The notes under the pieces are model-generated. The model was given only the letters and a program-made list of their open reading frames with translations, searched no databases and had not been told where the DNA came from. Made by a program: the position numbers and the translations under genes. A DNA stretch of 64,000 nt from Candidatus Leptovillus gracilis. Lineage in GTDB: Bacteria > Chloroflexota > Anaerolineae > Promineifilales > Promineifilaceae. Location: positions 102,907-166,906 of the forward strand of contig JADJXA010000026.1 of NCBI GenBank assembly GCA_016716065.1. The letters run 5' to 3'. Shown one piece after another: positions 33,441 through 42,559 of this stretch; position 1 is the first letter of the stretch, and each line of letters opens with the position of its first letter.

Positions 33441-35450
33441 CTACGGTTCGACGAGCATGTAGCCGAGCATCTCCAGGTGGAGGGCGGAGCAGAACTCGGT
33501 GCAGTAGTAGGTGAATGTGCCGGAGCGGTCGGCGACAAACTCGATGGTCTGCGTCTCGCCTGGCTCCAGGCTGAGGTTGATGTTGTAGCCGGAGATGGCG
33601 AAGCCGTGGGTGGCGTCCGGCGTGCGTTCCAGGCTGGTGAGATGCCAGGTGACGTGGTCGCCTTGTTTGATTTCTACCCGTTCCGGGTAGAAGTGGGAGC
33701 GCACCACCGTCATCCAGATTTCCACGTTATTGCCGTTCCGCTCCACCCGCGCCTCGTCAGAGCTGGTGATGGCGTTGGGGTGGGGGGCCATCGTGCCGGG
33801 GTCCCAGCCCACTTCGGGGTAGACCTGCCAGGGGTCCAGCCGGTCGGCGCGAATGATTTGGGCGTAGTGGGGTTCGCCAACGCCGATGGGCATGTCGTAG
33901 AGCAGGCGCATTTGCTCGCCGGTTCCGGTGATGTCCACCAGTTGGAAGTTCTGCGGCATCAGCGGGCCGATGTTGGCGAAGCGGTCAATGCTCCATTTGC
34001 TGAGGGCTACGACGAATTCGCCGCCGGGGGAAGTGGTATCGCCTTCAACGGCCGTTATATGCCCAATGTTGTAATGCACCGGCAGCTTCTGCACCAACGT
34101 CCACGGTTCGTCCGGGTTCAGGTCGGCGTAGGGGCCGCCCAACGTCCAGCGGGCCACGGCCGAATCGAGGAAGAGCGAGGTATAGGCGTACCCCTTGTTG
34201 TCAAAGACAGTGTGCAGCGGGCCAAGCCCCAATTCCACCTGCACTTCCATCGTGGCATCCAGCGGCAGCACCGGCACGCCATAGTGGTCCGTCTCGTGGC
34301 CGCCCTGGGCGATGGCCGCCATGATCTTCTCGAAGGAGTAGATGGTGACGTGCGGGTCCAGTTTGCCGCCGACGACAATGTATTCGCCGCCGGGGGTGAC
34401 GTCGGAGCCGTGCGGGCTTTTCGGCTCCGGGGTGAAGTAGAGCAGCCCTTCATCAATCGCCGTTTGCAGGCTGATGACGGCGATGCCGCCGATCATCTCA
34501 TAGTTGCCTGCCTGGAAGACTTCTTCCGCTTTTTTCCAGTTGATGATGTGGAGGTAGTCGGTGTCGTTGCGGGCCGTACCGGCTTCAAACGGGGGTTCGC
34601 CCCTTTCGATGCCGCCGGTGGCCAGTTCGGTGTTGAAGGAGTTGCAGAAGACCCAGCCATCGCTCACCTTTTTGCCCGCGTCGCAAAGGTCTTGCCAGTA
34701 GGGGGGCAGCTCGATCTGGAAGGAGCGGCTCTGGTCCAGGCGACCGGCCACCCGGTCGAATTTCCAGAAGGTGATCAGGGCGCGGTATTTTTCGGCGTAC
34801 TCTTCCAACGGGGCGTACTCAAAGCCAATGGGGGCGGCGTACTGCGGCCCCTCGATGACGTAGTCCGTGTTGGGGGTGACGAAGGCGCCCCCATGATCGT
34901 TGATGGCGTTGGGCGTTTTGATGATTTGCTTCGTCTCGAAGTCGCGCAGGTCTATGACGGCGACGCGGGCGTTGGCCTTGTCGTTGATGAAGGCGAACTG
35001 GCCGTCATATTCACCGTTGGTCTCGGAGATGCTGGGGTGATGGGTGTCGCCCCAGAGGATGGGCTTGCCGTCTACAAAGCCGCTGTCCAATACCTCGTCA
35101 CCGTGCCCGCCGTAGCCGTAGCCCTGCCACGGTTCCGGGGTGAAGACGCCGATGGCCTTGAGCAGGCGCATGGAGGGCACGCCGATGACGTAGACCTGCC
35201 CGGACTGGCCGCCGGAGGCGATCATGATGTATGGGTCATGCTGGCCGGTGGGCATGTAGGTTTTCAGCGCGCCATAGATGTCGTCGGGGGTCAGGCCGCG
35301 TTCGGCGGCCAGGGCGGCGGCGTCGGCCGGCAGGCCGCTGCTGCCGTTGCTGGCGGCCGGCTGGTTGTTGTTGCCGCAGCCAACAAACAGGCTGAGCAGG
35401 ATGGCGATCAGAAACAGGGGAATCACTTTTTGCGCTTTATGTCGGGCCAT
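33441..35450 (-). CDS. nosZ: Nitrous oxide reductase, clade II (Sec/lipoprotein type)
   Basis: 669 residues. The N-terminus is a Sec lipoprotein signal (LFVGC, Cys about 25) rather than a Tat signal, so clade II. CuZ ligands are seen in GYGGHGDE, GDTHHPSIS, NDHGGA, SPHGSD, GPLHTVF and NIGHI. The C-terminal cupredoxin domain carries CuA: THGFAISGYN and CTEFCSALHLEM (C-x3-C-x3-H-x2-M). It reduces N2O to N2 on the outer face of the membrane. First gene of the nos series, with RBS GGAGAGG upstream. A long frame on the plus strand over the same bases is a shadow. Confidence 0.97.
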   Translation of the reverse strand: MARHKAQKVIPLFLIAILLSLFVGCGNNNQPAASNGSSGLPADAAALAAERGLTPDDIYGALKTYMPTGQHDPYIMIASGGQSGQVYVIGVPSMRLLKAIGVFTPEPWQGYGYGGHGDEVLDSGFVDGKPILWGDTHHPSISETNGEYDGQFAFINDKANARVAVIDLRDFETKQIIKTPNAINDHGGAFVTPNTDYVIEGPQYAAPIGFEYAPLEEYAEKYRALITFWKFDRVAGRLDQSRSFQIELPPYWQDLCDAGKKVSDGWVFCNSFNTELATGGIERGEPPFEAGTARNDTDYLHIINWKKAEEVFQAGNYEMIGGIAVISLQTAIDEGLLYFTPEPKSPHGSDVTPGGEYIVVGGKLDPHVTIYSFEKIMAAIAQGGHETDHYGVPVLPLDATMEVQVELGLGPLHTVFDNKGYAYTSLFLDSAVARWTLGGPYADLNPDEPWTLVQKLPVHYNIGHITAVEGDTTSPGGEFVVALSKWSIDRFANIGPLMPQNFQLVDITGTGEQMRLLYDMPIGVGEPHYAQIIRADRLDPWQVYPEVGWDPGTMAPHPNAITSSDEARVERNGNNVEIWMTVVRSHFYPERVEIKQGDHVTWHLTSLERTPDATHGFAISGYNINLSLEPGETQTIEFVADRSGTFTYYCTEFCSALHLEMLGYMLVEP

Positions 35451-35593
35451 TTTCCTCTCCTTTTACCTTGCCGGTGGTGGGAAACGGCCGTTATGGGGAA
35501 ACGGCCGTTTTGCCAGGATGAATCGGTTTGGTTAAAGGTTAAAGGAAAGGGGGAGGGGTGTCTTTGCAATAATGCAAATGAGGAGAGAAATCG

Positions 35594-35815
35594 TCAATCG
35601 TCAATTGTGGCGATAGCATCTTGGATTTCGGCCAGGAATTGCTCTGGGGGGAGGCCGTAGACCTGGGCAGCGTCCACGATGGTGTAGAAGGGGGCGACGG
35701 CGCAGCCGGGGCAGGCCATGTGGTGGTTGTGGAAGATAACGGCCGTTGCCGGCCACCGCCGCAGCAACTCCTCAATCGTCATTTCCGCCAGATTGTTTCT
35801 TTCTGTATCTGTCAT
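35594..35815 (-). CDS. DUF1858-type small protein
   Basis: 73 residues from ATG 35815. The sequence MTIEELLRRWPATAVIFHNHHMACPGCAVAPFYTIVDAAQVYGLPPEQFLAEI matches DUF1858: an N-terminal helix, a 'F....H.hmaC.GC' redox Cys pair and a C-terminal helix. The family often appears with hybrid-cluster protein and nitric-oxide or anaerobic-respiration genes. The Cys pair and two His might bind a metal. Fits a nitrogen-oxide regulon. Confidence 0.8.
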   Translation of the reverse strand: MTDTERNNLAEMTIEELLRRWPATAVIFHNHHMACPGCAVAPFYTIVDAAQVYGLPPEQFLAEIQDAIATIDD

Positions 35816-35825
35816 GTTGATGCCT

Positions 35826-36025
35826 TTTGAGGTTGGTTGGTCAGGCTGGTTGGTTAGGTTGGTTGAATGGTTCCAGCCAACAAACCAACTAACAGACTCA
35901 CAAACCAACAAACCAACCCCCACTTTATAATCCGAAAGCGATTCGCTCTCCTTGCAAAAATGCAACGCGCCGCAAGACCATCCGACTACAAGACTACCTG
36001 ACTACCCGACTACTCGACTAAAAAA
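35826..36025 (+). repeat. Low-complexity intergenic repeats
   Basis: TTGGTTGG-type units (35831-35872) are followed by their inverted form CCAACAAACCAAC (35876-35918), able to form a long hairpin. Then come tandem ACTAC-CTGACTACCCG units (35985-36025). No gene. They separate the DUF1858 gene from the regulator. Confidence 0.65.
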
Positions 36026-36721
36026 CTACAAATCTTCCCCCAAGATGACCAACTCATGCGCCTTGAGGATGGTGATTTTTTGCTGGTCGCTCTGAACAAC
36101 ACCCTCTTTTTCCCAACGGCTGACCATGCGGCTCACCTGGTAAATGTTCGTGCCAGTCATCTCCGCCAGACTTTGACGGGAGAGCGGGATGTCAATGAGG
36201 ACGCCCTGCGGCACGCGCTTGCCAAACTGCCGCACCAGCCGCAGCAAAGCCCGCGCCACCCGCTGTTCCACCCGCCGCGTCGCCAGATCGCGGAAACGCT
36301 CTTGCAACTCGGCGAAACGCGCCCCGACCATCCCCAGGCTGTTGAGCGCTAACTGCGGATAGCGACGCATCAGCCCTTGCATCTCTTCGCGTTCCCAACC
36401 GACGGACAGACAAGGCTCCATCGCCTCGGCCGACAGGGGGTAGGGCATGTGGCTTAGGGCGACCACAATACCCAGTCCGCCGCCCGGCCCCAGGTAGCCA
36501 ATCACTACCTGGTTGCCCGCTTCCGTCACCTGGGCCAGCTTTACCTGCCCGGCCAGCAAAATGTAGAGCCAGTCAGACGCTTCGCCCTGGTGGAAAAAGT
36601 ATTCGCCCGGCGCGACGCGCCGCTCATGGCCGGTCGCCAGGATGATTTGCCGCTCGGCCGGGGTAATCTCTTGGAGCAGGGCGCAATGTGCCAGACTCTC
36701 TTCATCAACCGCGATACGCAT
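36026..36721 (-). CDS. Crp/Fnr-family regulator of the nos/NO region
   Basis: 231 residues. Sensor barrel: APGEYFFHQGEASDWLYILLAGQVKLAQVTEAGNQVVIGYLGPGGGLGIV. Dimer helix, then winged helix LSRQSLAEMTGTNIYQVSRMVSRWEKEGVV. There is no Fnr-type Cys cluster; it resembles the haem-binding NO sensors (Dnr/NnrR group) in context, not in proved sequence. It is divergent from the DUF2249 operon and lies upstream of the nos genes, so control of both is likely. A palindrome at 36808-36823 is a candidate binding site. Confidence 0.85.
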   Translation of the reverse strand: MRIAVDEESLAHCALLQEITPAERQIILATGHERRVAPGEYFFHQGEASDWLYILLAGQVKLAQVTEAGNQVVIGYLGPGGGLGIVVALSHMPYPLSAEAMEPCLSVGWEREEMQGLMRRYPQLALNSLGMVGARFAELQERFRDLATRRVEQRVARALLRLVRQFGKRVPQGVLIDIPLSRQSLAEMTGTNIYQVSRMVSRWEKEGVVQSDQQKITILKAHELVILGEDL

Positions 36722-36807
36722 AGGCTTATGTTACCATATCCGCCGCTTTTCTTTGCAATAGTGCAACGACAGGCCCGGCGCACTGGCTTATAGTAGCGGG
36801 AACTGTC

Positions 36808-36823
36808 ATCGCCCAAAGGCGAT
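36808..36823. promoter_or_regulatory. Candidate operator palindrome ATCGCC-CAAA-GGCGAT
   Basis: A perfect 6+6 palindrome with a 4-bp spacer in the 125-bp gap between the divergent Crp/Fnr gene and the DUF2249 operon, 24 bp before the DUF2249 start. Not the classical TTGAT-N4-ATCAA Fnr box, but the geometry fits the family. Confidence 0.5.
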
Positions 36824-36846
36824 AGAACAACGACTACGGAGGTTTT

Positions 36847-37077
36847 ATGAACGACGAGACTGTATTGGATATTCGCCCCATTCCCCCGGCGCAGCGCCAT
36901 CCGCTTATTTTCGATCTGTTCGAGAAATTAGAACCAAGGCAGGGGTTTGTCCTGGTAAATGACCATAACCCGAAACCGCTCTATTACCAGTTTCAGGCGG
37001 AATTGACCGGGCAGTTTACCTGGGAGTACCTGGAAGAGGGGCCGGACGCCTGGCGCGTGCGCATTGGCCGGAGTTGA
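36847..37077 (+). CDS. DUF2249 protein
   Basis: 76 residues. LDIRPIPPAQRHPLIFDLFEKLEPRQGFVLVNDHNPKPLYYQFQAELTGQFTWEYLEEGPDAWRVRIGR is a complete DUF2249 domain (SirA/TusA-like fold) with the conserved LDVR, PF.LVNDHDP.PL and W.YLE.GP..W.V.I motifs. Such proteins accompany denitrification and haemerythrin genes. RBS ACGGAGG precedes the ATG. Confidence 0.9.
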   Translation: MNDETVLDIRPIPPAQRHPLIFDLFEKLEPRQGFVLVNDHNPKPLYYQFQAELTGQFTWEYLEEGPDAWRVRIGRS

Positions 37078-37087
37078 GGCTGTGCCG

Positions 37088-38188
37088 ATGAAGCAACGAT
37101 ACCGCTGGCAAATTCCGCTGATGGCGCTGGCGGCGCTGGCTTTGCTGGCGGGGATGTGGGGCGGCGTGTTGCGGCTTGGTTGGCAGTTCCCACCGATCAT
37201 TATCCGCCTGCCAGCGCAGCATGGCCCGCTGATGATTTCCGGCTTCCTGGGCACGCTGATCAGCCTGGAGCGGGCGGTGGCGCTGAATCAGTATGAAAAC
37301 GGCCGTCGTTCGCTTTACTATCTCGGCCCGCTGCTGTCGGGCATAGGGGCGCTGCTGCTCTTCCTCAACATCCCGGCAACGGCTCCTCGCCTGTTTGCCA
37401 CCCTGGGCGCGGCCGGGCTGGTCTGGCTATTTATGATTATCAACCGCCGCCAGCCAACGACCGATCATCTGGTGATGGGCCTGGGCGCGTTGCTCTGGCT
37501 GGTGGGCAATGGCCTCTGGCTGGCGGGAACGCCGATCTTCCGACTGGTTCCCTGGTGGGCAGGCTTCCTCATCCTCACCATCGCCGGGGAGCGGCTGGAA
37601 TTGGGGCGCGTGCTGCTGCACCGGCGGTATGTGCGTCAGCTTTTCGTAGGCATTGTCGCCCTCTTTCTGGTCGGGCTGCTGCTCTCCCTGGTTGACTTCG
37701 ACGCCGGGCTGCGCCTGGCTGGGCTGGCGCTGATCGCCCTGGGCGCCTGGCTGCTGCGCTACGACATTGCCCGGCGCACCATCCGCCAGAAGGGGCTGAC
37801 GCGCTTTATCGCCGCCTGTCTGCTGCCCGGCTATGTCTGGCTGATGGTGGGTGGATTGTTCTGGCTGTGGTATGGTGGGCAATATATGGCCGGACCATAT
37901 TACAGTATCATGCTGCACACTATCTTCCTCGGCTTCGTCTTTTCCATGATTTTCGGCCACGCGCCGATTATCGTCCCGGCGCTGTTGGGCGTGCAGATCC
38001 CCTATTCACCCATTTTCTACCTGCATCTCGCGCTGCTCCATCTTTCCCTGGCGCTGCGGGTGGCGAGCGATTTGCTGCTCTGGCTGCCGGGGCGGCGCTG
38101 GGGCGGCTTGCTGAATATGGTGGTGGTGCTGCTGTTTATGGGGGTAACGGCCGTTGCCGCCATACGCGGCCAACGAAAACGCACCTAA
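37088..38188 (+). CDS. NnrS/oxidase-like multi-helix membrane protein
   Basis: 366 residues from ATG 37088; about eleven hydrophobic helices. His in helices: LPAQHGPLMISGFLGTLISLERAVAL and SIMLHTIFLGFVFSMIFGHAPIIVPAL. The H-x4-G-F-x-x-x-M-I-F-G-H-A-P motif resembles NnrS-type haem-copper proteins connected with NO tolerance. Starts 10 bp after the DUF2249 stop, so same operon. Precise role unknown. Confidence 0.65.
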   Translation: MKQRYRWQIPLMALAALALLAGMWGGVLRLGWQFPPIIIRLPAQHGPLMISGFLGTLISLERAVALNQYENGRRSLYYLGPLLSGIGALLLFLNIPATAPRLFATLGAAGLVWLFMIINRRQPTTDHLVMGLGALLWLVGNGLWLAGTPIFRLVPWWAGFLILTIAGERLELGRVLLHRRYVRQLFVGIVALFLVGLLLSLVDFDAGLRLAGLALIALGAWLLRYDIARRTIRQKGLTRFIAACLLPGYVWLMVGGLFWLWYGGQYMAGPYYSIMLHTIFLGFVFSMIFGHAPIIVPALLGVQIPYSPIFYLHLALLHLSLALRVASDLLLWLPGRRWGGLLNMVVVLLFMGVTAVAAIRGQRKRT

Positions 38189-38200
38189 AGAGGATAGCCA

Positions 38201-38631
38201 TGCCCACCCTCACCCGCTGGTACATCAAAACCGCCCTCGTCTACCTGGCGCTTGCCCTGCTGTTGGCCGCGCTGCTCGCCTTGCCCTACAGCGTCTCCCT
38301 GCCGACCTACGTCCGTATCATGACCCCCGCCTACTTCCACCTCTTCCTCATCGGCTGGGTGACGCAGATGATCTTCGGCGTCATCTACTGGATGTTCCCG
38401 ATTGTTAGCCGCGCCGGACCGCGCGGCAACGCGGCGGTCGGCTGGGCCAGCTTCCTCTTGTTGAACGCGGGCTTATTGCTGCGCGTGATGGGCGAACCGT
38501 TGGTCAGCCTGCACCCGGAAGGGTGGTTTGGCTGGCTGCTGGCGCTCTCCGCCCTGCTGCAATGGCTGGCCGGGCTGCTCTTCGTTTTACTGACCTGGCC
38601 GCGCATCAAAGAAAAGTACCGGGGAGGCTGA
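38201..38631 (+). CDS. cbb3-oxidase-subunit-I-like four-helix membrane protein
   Basis: 143 residues, four helices. TPAYFHLFLIGWVTQMIFGVIYWMFPIVSR matches the haem-binding helix pattern H-x-F-x-x-G-W-x-x-x-x-x-F-G of oxidase/NO-reductase catalytic subunits, but only a third of the length is present. Such short relatives are common near NnrS-type genes. Likely forms a complex with the next protein, which has the same layout. Confidence 0.65.
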
Positions 38632-38632
38632 G

Positions 38633-39043
38633 ATGCCGCGCCTGAGCCGTTGGATGATCCGCGCCGCCTTTCTCTATCTGTTGCTGGGCTTCAGCTTTGG
38701 CGCATTGTTGTTAGCCCATAAGGGCATTCCTTACGCCCCCTGGTTGTGGGCCTGGCGGCCGGCCCACATCGAGTTTTTGCTCATGGGCTGGATTTTGCAG
38801 TTGACGATGGGGATGGCGTTCTGGATTTTGCCGCGCTTCTGGCAGAGGCCACGCCGCCCCAATGAAGGGTATGCAGCAGCGGCTTTTGTTTTGCTGAATG
38901 TGGGCATCTGGCTGGTGGTCGCCGGAACGACCTTCCGCGCCGGGAATGGGACACTGCTGACCGGCCGAATCGTGGAAGTGGGCGCGGCGCTTTGTTTCGC
39001 CCGGCATGCCTGGCAGCGGGTTGTTTCCAGAGAGGGAGCATAA
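38633..39043 (+). CDS. Second cbb3-oxidase-subunit-I-like four-helix membrane protein
   Basis: 136 residues. WRPAHIEFLLMGWILQLTMGMAFWILPRFW parallels the preceding protein (H-x-E-F-L-L-M-G-W ... G-M-A-F-W-I-L-P). Begins 1 bp after its stop with a GGAGG ribosome site inside the upstream gene. Probably a tandem duplicate forming a heterodimer. No catalytic Cu-His pairs are seen. Confidence 0.65.
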   Translation: MPRLSRWMIRAAFLYLLLGFSFGALLLAHKGIPYAPWLWAWRPAHIEFLLMGWILQLTMGMAFWILPRFWQRPRRPNEGYAAAAFVLLNVGIWLVVAGTTFRAGNGTLLTGRIVEVGAALCFARHAWQRVVSREGA

Positions 39044-39070
39044 TGGAGCATGTTTTTAAATGGAGGTTTG

Positions 39071-39976
39071 ATGATGGAAGCAACAGGGAACGGCCGTTCC
39101 TGGACACTTGCTAATTTACACCCCACGCCAGAAGAGGAGTGGGACCGGCTGCGCGACTTTTTAGGCTTGGGCCAGGCAGACAAAGAAGCGATGCTGGCGA
39201 CGGTGGAGCCTCTGTTCCGCCGGGGCCACGAGTTGGTCGTGGGCAACTATAATTATTTGCTGGCGCATCATGAAACGGCCGTTATCCTCGGTTGGGAGAG
39301 TGGCGCAGATCAGGAACACCTGGCCGAACGCCGTCGCTTCTTTACCGTCTGGTTGGCCCGTACCCTCGGCCTCGATTTCAGCCACGATTTGGCCCGCTAC
39401 CTCTTCCGCGCCGGGCAAATTCACGCGGCGCATGGACCGCGCCAGGTTCATGTGCCGGAACGCTACGTCACCGGAGCGATCAGCCTGGTGCAGGCGACCT
39501 TCGCCCACTTTTTAATGGAGGAGATGCCCGCCCACCCGCAGGTTCCAGCGGCGTTGGCTGGCTGGAACAAGGCGCTGACGCTGCACCTGCATATGATGCT
39601 GCAAGGCTACCAGGCTGCCCGGCAGTGGGACGACGGCGACCAAACCGTAACCATCGCCTTGTTCGGCAAGCTGCGCCCGCTGGCCGGTTGGAAAACGCGC
39701 CTGATGCAGATTGGCGGTCACGGCGACGTGGAACAGATCATGGGCAAGTTCTTCGATTATTACCCGCAGATTCGCGTCGAGGTGTTCCAGATGGAATGGC
39801 AGCAAGGGGAACGAGTAGATGAAAAGGGCAAGCCCTGGATGACGGTCGCCCCCCTGTATCGGGTGAAGCATGGCTGGCGAATTTTACGCAACGGCCGGGA
39901 CATCGCTTATCTGGACGGCCTTGCAACCCCTGTGGCTGATGGGGATACCATCAGCCTATTCCCACCCGGCCGTTAA
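39071..39976 (+). CDS. Protoglobin-ThiS/MoaD-like fusion protein
   Basis: About 301 residues from ATG 39071 (RBS TGGAGG). Residues 1-190 are a protoglobin: YNYLLAHHETAVILGW, FFTVWLARTLGLDFSHDLARYLFRAGQIHAAHGPRQVHVPERYVTGAISLVQATFAHFLME, with the proximal His in the IHAAHG region. After a short linker, residues about 200-300 are a ubiquitin-like beta-grasp domain (VTIALFGKLRPLAGWKTRLMQIGG ... LATPVADGDTISLFPPGR) ending in the PPGR rather than GG-terminus of sulphur carriers. It could sense or bind O2 or NO; the beta-grasp part may be a partner-binding domain. Last gene of the operon. Confidence 0.8.
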   Translation: MMEATGNGRSWTLANLHPTPEEEWDRLRDFLGLGQADKEAMLATVEPLFRRGHELVVGNYNYLLAHHETAVILGWESGADQEHLAERRRFFTVWLARTLGLDFSHDLARYLFRAGQIHAAHGPRQVHVPERYVTGAISLVQATFAHFLMEEMPAHPQVPAALAGWNKALTLHLHMMLQGYQAARQWDDGDQTVTIALFGKLRPLAGWKTRLMQIGGHGDVEQIMGKFFDYYPQIRVEVFQMEWQQGERVDEKGKPWMTVAPLYRVKHGWRILRNGRDIAYLDGLATPVADGDTISLFPPGR

Positions 39977-40131
39977 GGGACTGTTTTAGGACCGCTTTTC
40001 GGCTGCCCAGCTGCGCCTGGTGCTGTGTGTCCGGCGAGCAAATAGATTTACCCCGGCCGCGCAGGCGCTGACTCAGACGTGACACTGTATAAAAGGAAGC
40101 GTGGCTGGCACGACACCCGGCCAGATGAAAG

Positions 40132-41893
40132 GATACTGCTGGCGAATTGTTTGAGAGCCGTTGCGAGGCCAAAAGCATATAATAGCGGTCAAAAATCGGA
40201 GAGAGTTTCATGTCCTTAAATCCTCAGCAAACTCCTGTAGTTCCTGAAGAAACGGCGATGGTTGCCCGTGCTGCGTTCCCCAAAGGGAATACTTATATGC
40301 GGATGCGGGATGAGCTGGGTCCAGTTTTTGCTGATGAACAATTCGTTAAGTTATTTCCTGACCGGGGGCAACCGGCCGAATCCCCGGCCCGTTTAGCATT
40401 GGTAACGGTCATGCAGTTTGCGGAAGGACTATCTGATCGCCAGGCAGCAGACGCTGTCCGCGCACGAATCGATTGGAAGTACGCGCTTGGTCTAGAGATC
40501 ACCGACCCTGGATTCGATGCTTCTGTTCTGAGCGAATTTCGGACACGCCTCATTGAGGGCAGCGCTGAATTGTTGTTATTTGAAACAATGTTGGCCTGTT
40601 TGCGTGACAAAGGCCTGCTCAAAGTGCGGGGACGTATGCGGACAGACTCCACCCACATTCTAGCCGCTATCCGCAGCCTGAGCCGACTGGAATGTATCGG
40701 GGAGACAATCAGACAGGCGCTGAACGTGCTGGCCACTGTCGTCCCCGATTGGTTAAGCGAGTGGGTCCCCCGCTGATTGGTACGATCGTTACAATCGTCG
40801 TTTTGAAGATTATCGATTGCCTAAAAGCAAGGAAGACCGCTATACGTTGGGCGAACAGATTGGCCGAGATGGGATGCAGCTATGGCAACGACTGGGGAAC
40901 CATCCTGAATTAGCTCAATTACGTAATTTACCGGCCATGGAGACATTACGGCAAGTATGGCTTCAGCAATTTATGATTCAGGATGAGCAATTGAAGTGGC
41001 GACCGGCTAGCGACCTTCCTCCAGCCAGTTTGTTGATCAACTCCCCGTATGATGTCGAAGCTCGTTTCAGCAAGAAACGGAAGACGGAGTGGACAGGCTA
41101 TAAAGTTCACCTGAGTAAAAGTTGTGATGAAGAACTCCTCATCTCATTGTCAACGTTGAAACGACAGCAGCGACCACCACTGATTATGAGATGACGCCAG
41201 AAATTCATACTATCTGGCCGAACGGGACCTGTTACCCGGTGAGCATCTACTCGACAAGGGGTATATGAGTGCTGATAATCTGGTCGATAGTCAGGAACAA
41301 CGGATTGATTTAATCGGTCCCGTCGCGGAGGACCCCAGTTGGCAAGCCCAGGCGGGTGAAGGTTTCGCGAGCGCCGCATTTGTCATTGACTGGGAGAAGA
41401 AACAGGCTACCTGTCCTCAAGGTCATCCCAGCCATCAATGGTCTTTTACTGAAGCAGAAAAACACGACCGTTTATAACTTTCGGTTCCATAAGAAACATT
41501 GCGACAATTGTCTGGTGCGCGGCAAGTGTACAAAATCAGCCACCTCCACACGCAGTCTGACCATCCAACCGCAAGCCGGATATGAAGCGCTCCGGGCGGC
41601 GCGCCAACGCCAAAAAAAGGAGGCTTTTTGGCAGCAGTATGCCAAACGATCCGGTGTCGAAGGCACAATCTCCCAGGGCATTGCCATTGCTGATTTGCGC
41701 CATGCTCGCTATATCGGGCTGGCTAAAACGCACCTACAGCATATCTTGACGGCCTTGGGTATGAACATTTTACGTCTGGGTGACTGGTGGTCTGGCACGC
41801 CCCAGGCGCAAACACGCATTTCCCCTTTTGCCAGGCTCAAACCATCACTGGCGGCTGCTTGAGTTCAAGAAAAGGCATTTCGCCAGCAGTATC
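40132..41893. mobile_element. IS1182-family element, decayed
   Basis: Terminal inverted repeats begin GATACTGCTGGCGAA at 40132 and end with the complement at 41893. The repeats extend outside as an inverted pair (CCCGGCCAGATGAAAG / CTTTCATCTGGCCGGG), so the target was itself palindromic, as is common for IS1182. The transposase is broken by at least three frameshifts. The MITE at 16895-17020 has the same ends. Confidence 0.85.
40210..41862 (+). pseudogene. IS1182-family transposase, frameshifted
   Basis: Segments at 40210-40776, 40817-41194, about 41220-41470 and 41480-41862 in different frames rebuild the protein. The N-terminal DUF772-like region (LALVTVMQFAEGLSDRQAADAVRARIDWKYALGL, FDASVLSEFRTRL) and RMRTDSTHILA (first catalytic Asp) are in the first. 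The second has KRKTEWTGYKVHLS, and the last CDNCLVRGKCT and LRHARYIGLAKTHLQHIL. The family pattern is clear; the gene is inactive as read. Confidence 0.85.
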
Positions 41894-42043
41894 CTTTCAT
41901 CTGGCCGGGTATCCTGGCATGATAGCCAGCCGTTATTTTTTATGTTATCTTTATTGGCGTGTGGGTTTGACCGAGAGGGATGCGGCCAGGTTGCCGGGTT
42001 AGTCGCCTAAGCACTTATTTATTTGTACAATTGAATCGTTATT

Positions 42044-42107
42044 AAGCCACCCGAACGGCCGTTACCGAACCCACACACTTCAGGTAACCTTTCGGGTGGC
42101 TTTTTTT
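42044..42107 (+). terminator. Rho-independent terminator
   Basis: Stem AAGCCACCCGAA / TTCGGGTGGCTT with an inner GTTACC/GGTAAC stem in the loop, then TTTTTTT. It lies between the IS1182 remnant and the PH-domain gene, with no intact gene directly upstream on the plus strand, so it may be a leader hairpin of the next gene. Confidence 0.75.
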
Positions 42108-42145
42108 ATTGACCAGTAGACCAGTATTGTTAAGGAGGAGCAATC

Positions 42146-42526
42146 ATGAACTTATTAAGCGGACTTTTGGGCAATGCATCTGAAGCAAACGCCCAGCAGA
42201 TTCAGGCGAAATACAAAGATGTTTTGATACCCGAAGAACAAGTGCAAGCTGCCTTTATACTCATTCGGGATACCTTCATCTTCACCAACAAACGCCTCAT
42301 TTTGGTGGATGTCCAGGGAACCTCCGGCAAGAAAGTTGAGTATTTAAGTGTGCCTTACAAATCCATCAAATACTTTTCTGTTGAGACGGCCGGGACTTTT
42401 GATCGAGACGCTGAATTGAAAATTTGGGTTTCTAACAGCCATGAACCAACTATCAGCAAAGAGATCAAGAAGGGAATTGATGTCGTCGGCTTGCAGCGCA
42501 CCCTGGCATACTTTGTAATGAATTAG
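42146..42526 (+). CDS. Bacterial PH-domain protein
   Basis: 126 residues: a short N-terminal helix, then a bacterial PH (bPH) domain: VQAAFILIRDTFIFTNKRLILVDVQGTSGKKVEYLSVPYKSIKYFSVETAGTFDRDAELKIWVS. The TFIFTNKRLILVD and VEYLSVPYKSI strands are diagnostic for the YvbH/YdaB-like family. Soluble, no signal. RBS AAGGAGGAG precedes the ATG 42146. Function unknown. Confidence 0.85.
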   Translation: MNLLSGLLGNASEANAQQIQAKYKDVLIPEEQVQAAFILIRDTFIFTNKRLILVDVQGTSGKKVEYLSVPYKSIKYFSVETAGTFDRDAELKIWVSNSHEPTISKEIKKGIDVVGLQRTLAYFVMN

Positions 42527-42559
42527 GCGATTGGCCGCGTCGCCTGCACGGGAACCCCA

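Noticed and set aside
33405..35660. A 751-codon open frame on the plus strand.
   Set aside because: It is the antisense shadow of nosZ, caused by high GC content; the nosZ strand has all copper ligands.
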